Below are positions 12,901 through 21,900 of a stretch of 64,000 nucleotides of DNA, piece after piece. Within the stretch, counting starts at the first letter, position 1. Each line of letters opens with the position of its first letter. Position numbers and translations under genes: made by a program. Under the pieces are notes generated by a model, which made no database searches, had not been told where the DNA came from, and worked only from the letters and a program-made list of their open reading frames with translations. The DNA is from Isoperla grammatica (lineage: Eukaryota > Arthropoda > Insecta > Plecoptera > Perlodidae): the NCBI GenBank assembly GCA_945910005.1, contig OX246743.1, positions 38,061,461-38,125,460 of the forward strand. Direction: 5' to 3'.

Positions 12901-15900
12901 AATTTTCAATAAGTCATTGTACAGACGACTCCAGGTACAAAGAGAGACTCACAAACGCGGCTAGAGTGTAATAGGAAGTAAGATTGGATTATTTATGTTT
13001 GTTTTCCTTTAGATTTCCCACAGGGGAAATTGGACACTTGTTTCTCGTTCGTCTGTAAATAAACAGGTTAGACAATGGTATAGTATTGTTATCGTCACAA
13101 TGAAGAATAATGTTAGTTCACTAGATTGCATTCAGTAGAACCAAAGATTACTGAGTGGTAGAACTCTGTCTTAATGCTATTGTTATTACAAAGAGATGGA
13201 ATGAAACAGTGTTGCAACAATATAAAATCGACATTCGGATTCAAGAAGTTGAAAACAGAGTTTTAATTTGCAATAATAATATTATACGATCTGAATAGAG
13301 AGGGGGAACTGGAATCGTAGGTCAACAACTAGATAGTTTAACTTCATGTTTAGTAAGTGTGTCTGTGTTGATTTGTATGCGTGGGGTAAACTGCGTCATT
13401 CTAAAAATGAATGTTCAATGTGTGAATCTGAAATGAAAAGAACATACGAAATTAGTCATTTTACTGTAGAAATAAAACACGATAATAGTAGTGTAAGTGA
13501 TAGATACTTATAATAGTGCAGGAGTTTTAAGGTGCTTTGTTTAATAGTTAACAGAATGCATTGTTTCTTTTGGTAATTTTGTGTTTTTACTCCATCATCA
13601 GCATAAACTATAAAACAAAGTTTATACTTCACATTTTGAATGGTTTTGGGTATGAAATGTAAAATCTTCTCTTTTGCAAAATTTGCAACCGCTGATGTTT
13701 TGTACTCATTATTTAATGTAGGGCATCACTCATAATTAAAACTCGGTAAAATTCAATCAGAAATGTGTATGATGTGGAGTGAATAATGAATATATGTATT
13801 TTTACGGACGTGTTAAGTAAAATATAAATACAATACAAATTACAAATCCGTATCGTGTGTGTGTGTCTGCATGTGTGTCTTGATATATTTAAATAAACTT
13901 GCCTCTGTATTAAGTTTGTTTAAATGTAATTCAAGTAAAGAAGTTAACACGATTTGAATTGGATACACATTTGCATGTTTATTAACAGGAATCAGATTTT
14001 TCAAGAGATAATCTCTAGATTAACAACTAGACTCAAGATTATAGCAACGAGCCTTTCTAAATAATTCCCAGACATCTTCTCACTTAAACTACCTCTGACG
14101 TTAATGGAAATCACAATGCCATTGTAAAGAGTGTTAAACTTTTTTTTGTAAATTTGTGAGAGAAAAATATTATACTTTAAGCTGTATTCTCCCACAAATA
14201 ATCTCAAGTACTTTAAATACTCGTTTGAAGACTTTCATTCGTAATATTAAACAATAATGATGTATAACAAGCTATAAACATATAAGGTTAATTTAAGAAA
14301 TGCGTAAGTTTTCATAATAAATATCATCATAAAATGAAGTTAAAATACAATGAAGCATTTATGTTGAATTAAGATAAAATATTTTGTGTACATTGTTTAA
14401 AAATGGCTTATTGATATGATGATTGATTTACACAACTTTACAGTGAAGAATGTATTGACCAGAGTTTGAACGTATGACTAAGATTTATCAAACTGATGCA
14501 TTTACTTTGAACTTCTAAACACTCTATGATTCTATTAAACTGGAGTGGTATTTTCAAAACAGGACTAAGGTAGTTTCATGATTGAGATGATTTCATGATT
14601 GTGTTGTTAATAAAAAGAGAAGCGACCATATACCATAAAAATTACGTTATTACAAAAATAAAAATGATTTGTACAAATGCTTTACACTAGTAAATTTCTA
14701 ACAACAGATTCATTTGTACAGAAATCTACACTACATCGATAGGGAGATGCAACTAAATGTGGTTATGATGAAATCAAATGAAATACATTACAATATACAC
14801 TTTACAGGTTATATATAAACGCTACGATAGAAATGGATGTAATAATGATTGAAGAACAGTGCTAAAGAGAAAAGTGCTAAGTACTTACGGCCAATGTAGC
14901 GAGCATCACCCACAGCGTCTACTCTCTCTAAACAGTCATTTGTCTTTTGCTTTAGAACACGTCGACACTTTCGGAAAATGAATATACGGTAACAACAATC
15001 GAGGAACAACATTTTGTAATGTGTTGTAGGATTTCTGAATAGGCTTGTGAGTGCATAGAACATGTATAAGAACATAACATCTCACCAGTAGGCCTAACAA
15101 ATACGGTGGTTCAATAACTTTGAAACAAACATTTACTAAATCCAAAGAAGAAATTCCCCTCCGCGGTTTCTAATTATCCCCAAATTCATAAGAATAGGCC
15201 CCTATACAAAACTACCATTAATCCTTGCCCCCCCCCCCCCCCCCCCCCTCCCGCCTTCGCCCAAATTATTAGTATTGTGTAAACACGAAACCTATCACTA
15301 TTATCAAAAGGTACACCCACTCTAAACCATATTTCATAAAATAAGTCTAAAATCCTCAACGAAAATCCTCGTAGTTCAAAAAAGATAGATCCCCATCCCC
15401 CCCAATATGCCCCCCCATGCCCAATATGCCCCAATATACCCATGTGCTCATAAATATAAATGTGTGGTACCAGAAGCACAATACTTCGTCACTACTAGAT
15501 ACAATTAATATACCCATAGAAAATAATGTTCTTTCCCAAAACATTAAATCAACCCCAAAATTGAAAATACCCACTACTAAGCCCAATTTTGTGTGATTGG
15601 CAAAAAAACATTTTTAGAAAGTGTGCAACGCGTAACATTTTAAGGCATTTATTAGTTTTCTAGCAGGAAGAAGACAAGTTAGAGTTAAAGAGTGTAACGG
15701 AGTAAAGCTGTCGAAACAAGTCATGCAGAACAGATTTATTTCCCTGGCAAAGGCAAATTATTATTTTACAACACTGTTATTATATTTACAATGGTAGATA
15801 ACTGCGGAGTGTGGATGTTTTTTTTATTTCAATCATGCATATGGTTAATAGTGAACAATGTGTTATTAGGCGTGAGTGAATGATTGAATGAATGAATGAA

Positions 15901-18900
15901 TACATGCGATGGGTGTATGCGAGTTACGGTGCGATTGTTGTATGGCTGGTTTTCTTTGTTTCATTGTTGTGAAATGGGTGTCGCATTTATACTCCCTAGG
16001 GTGGTTCTCAGAGATATTTCGTTCAACGTTAGTGTCTTCTGTGACAAATCATTGCAGTGCAATCACAATGAACACATTATTTGTATGTAAACAAATATAT
16101 CATTTTCGCATAATAGTCTATGTTTCCACGTTTAACATTCCCCATTCGGTATCAGTTAGTATCTTTTTAACCCCGTTAAAATACACTTTGTGATTTAAAG
16201 GTACATTATATTGTAAAAATTCAATAAATAAATATTTTTAACCAGTATTTAATATTGGGACACAAATCATTTGTAACTCATTTTGCAAATAGTCTTCAAA
16301 ATGTCCACACAAAAAATGTTCTCAAAGTAGTAAACTAATACAAGTTGACAATTATAATGCACACTACTAAACTCAGCTAAGTGACAGCTGGATAATATTA
16401 CAAGAATCGATTTAAAATAATCAATGTAATCAATAGTATCAATCAATGATACGGTTGCCGCGTTTGGAAGTAATTTATGTTCTGATAAGTGATTGCCATG
16501 TGTGTGCCATTTGTTTCCAGTCGCTGACAACGCACAACACGCATGACTGTACGCACGTGTACAGCACGCATGAACTCTCAAACTTTCACTACACAAACAA
16601 ACATGAAATAACAGTCATAAAAAAATAAATTAAGTTGAAAAAACAGATTGTTAATACAGTGATCCAATATTTTAAGTTAAACATTATTTAAATCTACGTT
16701 TTACGATAATTCTTCAAAACAACGATTGTGAAATTTTTTCGCCCGAAACTTTTCTTTTCTTTAGTTTGATATAATTTGCATATTTCTTTACGCAACTCTT
16801 GAGATCTCTTCACCTAAGGGTTAAACGTTGTGAAATTAGTAGACAGGCAGAGAACGTGCTTTTCCCACTAAGCGGTGCTGGTAAGCGAAAGTTCGGGTCA
16901 CTAGGTGAGCAGTGTACATCGTTGACCTAAGGTCAGACAGGAGGGTTTGAAGGTCAGATAGGATATGGTCATGGTCACGGATGAGGTCTTGGCGCCGCCT
17001 ACAGCAATAGTGGCGCCGTTGTGGACAGAACGTGAACCGAGGACGTTTTCACCTGTCAAGATATTGCGCGGTACATTTCACGATTTACTTGCAGACTCGT
17101 AAAAAACACGTTTTTAGAATGTATTATGAATTATGATCGGTAAAGCAATGAAGGAAGCTTTATTATGATTTATACTCGGTAAAATACTAATATGATCGTC
17201 TGGTATGGAACACTTAATTGTTTTATATTTGGACTGTATTACGACGATTGACTCGGTAAAATATTAATATGGCAGATCGGTAGGGAGCAACAACTTATTT
17301 TTTTATATTTGGAATTTATTATAATCTAGACTTGGTAAAATTTTAATATGGTAGATGGGTACGGTACAATAACTTATGTGGGTTACTTTTTGATTTTGGT
17401 ACAATTTAGGCTCGGTAAAACATTAATAATACAGATCGGTTAGGTACAATAGGTAACATATTTGTTTTTTGGGAAATTATGATTTAGCTTCTGTAAACAT
17501 TACCACTGTCAGATCGGTCCCCATCTTAAAGATCAGTACGGTACAGAACATTAGTGTTTGCAATGAGCTCAGTGTTAAAAATGCGACGGCACTGCGATCT
17601 AGCGAGGAGAGATGTAACCGAGTTCCTTAATTATTTACGTTCTGCCTGCATAAATATCCTAGTGTGACCTCTTCTGAGATCGAAAGGGAACAAAAGAATA
17701 GCAAGCAAAAAAACATTACATTAATTTTACCTAATTAGATGGTATAGTGTTTTTTATTATTAAGTTGTATAATTAATTGATGTGAGAACTGAAATAAGTA
17801 GCCGTAGAAAAACGTTATGTATATATTTAAATAATGTAGCATTCATTGTGCATAGTTGGCAATTTAAAATATTTTTATTAAATTAATTATAATTTAAATT
17901 AACTAATCTTTTACTGTTTCTTATGAGTTAGGATAATCATCTACAACGACGTATTGTTTGTCAATTAATAACAATATTAGAATATTTCACAACTTGAACA
18001 TGGATTATCTAAGATTGTTTACACAACTAACCTGGACATTGTTCTTCCAATTTTACTTGGTTTCCTTTTTTCGTTCTACCATCTTAATTTGTTTGCCGAG
18101 TTCTATACAAAACGCGTTGAATCCTATGCGAGCCTAACGTTCTGCCATAAAACGTGCCTTGAATAGTGAAACCAAACCTGTGGTCACCCCTCTAGTCCAT
18201 CGCGTTCATAATACACCACGTTAAGCACCGACCCCCATCACACTTAGTACTACAACGATCCGCTAGATGGCAATGAGACAGCCTGCGCTGCAATCAACGC
18301 CATCTATGAGCGCACCGTCGTACTAAAATAGTACCGGGAACTGTGCAGAACGTAATACCTGTTTTATCAGTTACATTTTTCATCCAACATCTTGAAATAA
18401 CTTATAAAAAAAACATCAAAAACCATTATTGTTGTATTTTACTTTCGATACTGTTTGATAAGGTATTGCTCGTGGAATTTAAGAAGTTTGATGACAGAAT
18501 GGGACCGTTTTGATGGTCCATTTCTTGTGTTTAAGGAAGAAGCGAATCAAAAACGGTCTGGATAGTAATTAAATACAACATTGTTATTTTTGTTTGGTGC
18601 TTTTTGTTATTTTATTCAAAAAGTTGGTGAATTTCACCTGCTGGTTTAAAACAGGCACAAAATAGAGTATAAAAGCGTGATGGCTCCACAGTATAGTGTG
18701 GGTTGCGTGGGTGGGGTTAATTGAAGGGAAGGGCTGTACTTGCGTAGGAATAATAAAACCGCGACACAGGTAATGTTAAAGTAGACTATACGGGAGGATG
18801 GAAGGGAGGAGGGGAAGGGGTAAAGTCAAAAGTCGTCTCTACTTACGGGGGTCATTTACAACTGGCCCGTAATCTTGAGAAGGGCAAGTTCAAGTCAACT

Positions 18901-21900
18901 CTACTCTACTCTACTTCTACTTGGGTAGGAAGGAAGGGTGGAGGGGAAGGGATAAAGTCAAAAGTCGTCTCTACTTACGGGGGTCATTAACAACTGGCCC
19001 GTAATCTTGTAGTATGGGCAAGTCCAAGTCTACTCTACTTTCTACTCTACTTCTACTAGGGTAGGAAGGAAGGGTGGAGGGGGAGGTGTAAAGTCAAAAG
19101 TCGTCTCTACTTACGGGGGTCATTAACAACTGGCCCGTAATCTTGTAGTAAGGGCAAGTCCAAGTCCACTCTACTCTACTCTACTCTACTCTACTTCTAC
19201 TTGGGTATGAAGGAAGGGAGGAGGGGGAGGGGTAAAGTCAAAAGTCGTCTCTACTTACGGGGGTCCATTTACAACTGGCCCGTAATCTTGTAGTAAGGGC
19301 AAGTCCAAGTCTACTCTACTCTACTTCTACTAGGGTAGGAAGGAAGGGAGGAGGGGGAGGGGTAAAGTCAAAAGTCGTCTCTACTTACGGGGGTCATTTA
19401 CAACTGGCCCGTAATCTTGTAGTAAGGGCAAGTCCAAGTCTACTCTACTCTACTTCTACTAGGGTAGGAAGGAAGGGAGGAGGGGGAGGGGGTAAAGTCA
19501 AAAGTCGTCTCTACTTACGGGGGTCATTAACAACTGGCCCGTAATCTTGTAGTAAGGGCAAGTCTACGTTGTTGATGGACTGTGCGTGATGCTCGCTCGT
19601 CTTGGCCGTATTGCCGCTCCGATGACAGCAAGCGTACAGGAAGCCACCACATCCCCCTTGGATCAGACCGCTGGACATCCAACACGACAGGAAGAACTCA
19701 CAGCGCCCTGTAGAGCACAAGCTCTGGTCCCCTAGGAGCGGGGTACCGGCCACTGCTAGGGCGGCGGTACTCTAGAAGAAAGCCAGTAGGTTATGAGAGA
19801 TGCACCGACTGCTTTCTGGACGGTGACCTTGGGTATGATGTCACGTGACGCGGGAATCCACCGACGCCATCTTGGAAAAGATTTCATAAACACAAGGTCC
19901 ACTTTATCTACTCTAGGAGTGCGCACATCACTAAGAACACAATAATACAACTACAGTAACTACAAAATATGTATTACTATTGAAAATAATGTACCTTATC
20001 AATGAAGTAAAATTATTTTAACTATTTCATTTGGAAATATAGATGATCAAAAAGTCTACGGATTGTTATTTTGCCCTTTTGGAATATATTTCGTTGGAAC
20101 AGATCAATTTATTTGGTTTGATCATTGATTTTAATTGTAAAGCGGTTTCGACCACCTGTTTTGGCCGACGAACCTCTGGCAGAGAAATTCCTCCTCTCCG
20201 AGTTCTGACTAACCTCATTACTAGCAAAGTTTCCATCCCCGGTAGGAGCACTAGCAAAGATTATTTCTTACAATTACCACTTATTGGTAAAGTCAAGGAT
20301 TAATTCGGTTCCCAAGATTTCGAAAGTCTATCGCAGTATTTTCTCTGATTTGAATTCATTAACTTTAAAATCTTAAGAGCCATGCTTGGGTTTTGAGCAC
20401 CACTTTTGTACCTATTATTATTTCGTAGCTTTCTGTGTACATCATAAAATAAGGAAGTCTTCAGTCTTCATACTTGACTACGGGATGTCTACATTATCAT
20501 GTTTTTGAACTTGAGGAAATGAAAACCTTGGCTAATTAGTTTATTTGCGCGGGAATTAACTGCTCACACATTATATGCACAATAGAGGAAGACCACCGTT
20601 GACAAGCAATGTATTGTACACAATGCAAGTTTACCTGTGGTGAGATTTGTGCATTGTTGTCTAAAGAACACAAAGATGTTGGTTGATAATAGTGTGTTTT
20701 GTCCCACTACGCTCTGGACTACACCATAAAGATGGAAAGTGTATGAATGAAANNNNNNNNNNNNNNNNNNNNNNNNNNNNNNNNNNNNNNNNNNNNNNNN
20801 NNNNNNNNNNNNNNNNNNNNNNNNNNNNNNNNNNNNNNNNNNNNNNNNNNNNNNNNNNNNNNNNNNNNNNNNNNNNNNNNNNNNNNNNNNNNNNNNNNNN
20901 NNNNNNNNNNNNNNNNNNNNNNNNNNNNNNNNNNNNNNNNNNNNNNNNNNNNGTTTATGAATGAAAATGCAGAAGAAAGAAGCGTAGACCGCTCGTATTG
21001 TGCAATTACATTTGTATGTGTTGTTTTATTGTAACGTATATTACTTTGACCTTTGTGAAAAAATACTCAACAGTTAAAATTTTAAGAGAGTAGATAGTTA
21101 AAAAGTGTCGTAGATTTCAGACTTTCCAGTTTGGGTTGGCGCGTTTAGAGATGGCTGGAAGTTCCACGTGACCTTGTGTTAGTAGAGTCTTAAACTATAG
21201 TACAAACATTTAAACATTCTCCTATGTAGAGAATATTTTTTATTTTTAGCACATTTGGTGTACACTCCACTCGTTAGGTTTTTTCTGAAATATAAACAAA
21301 GCAGAACTTATTGAATACCATAAATATGGTCGTTGGACAAGCCCAAACTTGTTTAATTTATTTTTTGGTTCAGAACATGACACTAAATTGTACAATACTG
21401 CTACCTGGTACCAGCCTCAAACTACACACACTTTGGTTACTTGATTCATTTTTAGATCTAGAGAACGAAGTGTGTTGAGTTGATAATCATATCTTAAATA
21501 TCCGTGTACGATTTTTCTATTACCCCGGTACAATATTATGTCCGTACCGGCAAACAAAATTAGCCGAAGAGATATTTTGAGGTTTCCTTTGAAAAATATC
21601 GTTCTTTTTGTATTAAAGGTAAGTTATATACAAAACAATTAAGAATCAATCACGTATGTGATTGGTTTATAGGGTTGGTTCACACACCCCATTTTAAGTT
21701 CTATACGCATGAACTCAAAAATGTTGAAAAAATGTAACTTGGCTCAAAATACCGTTTTTGTGGTACTCAATACGTTGATTTTTCATATCTAAAAAAATAT
21801 ATAAAATTAGGGGTAGATTCACTAAGTGTAACACAAAGCGGGATGGTGTAAAAGCGCCACTAAAGCCCCAACACCCTTATGGTCCAACTCCTACCTCTAG

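Noticed and set aside
18255..18320. Pair of convergent AGATGGC motifs as CTCF-type insulator sites
   Set aside because: Motif match is partial and short, and such heptamers are frequent by chance.
18821..19565. CRISPR array
   Set aside because: Regular spacing, but the 'spacers' repeat as well, units are 130-144 bp, and the DNA is eukaryotic.
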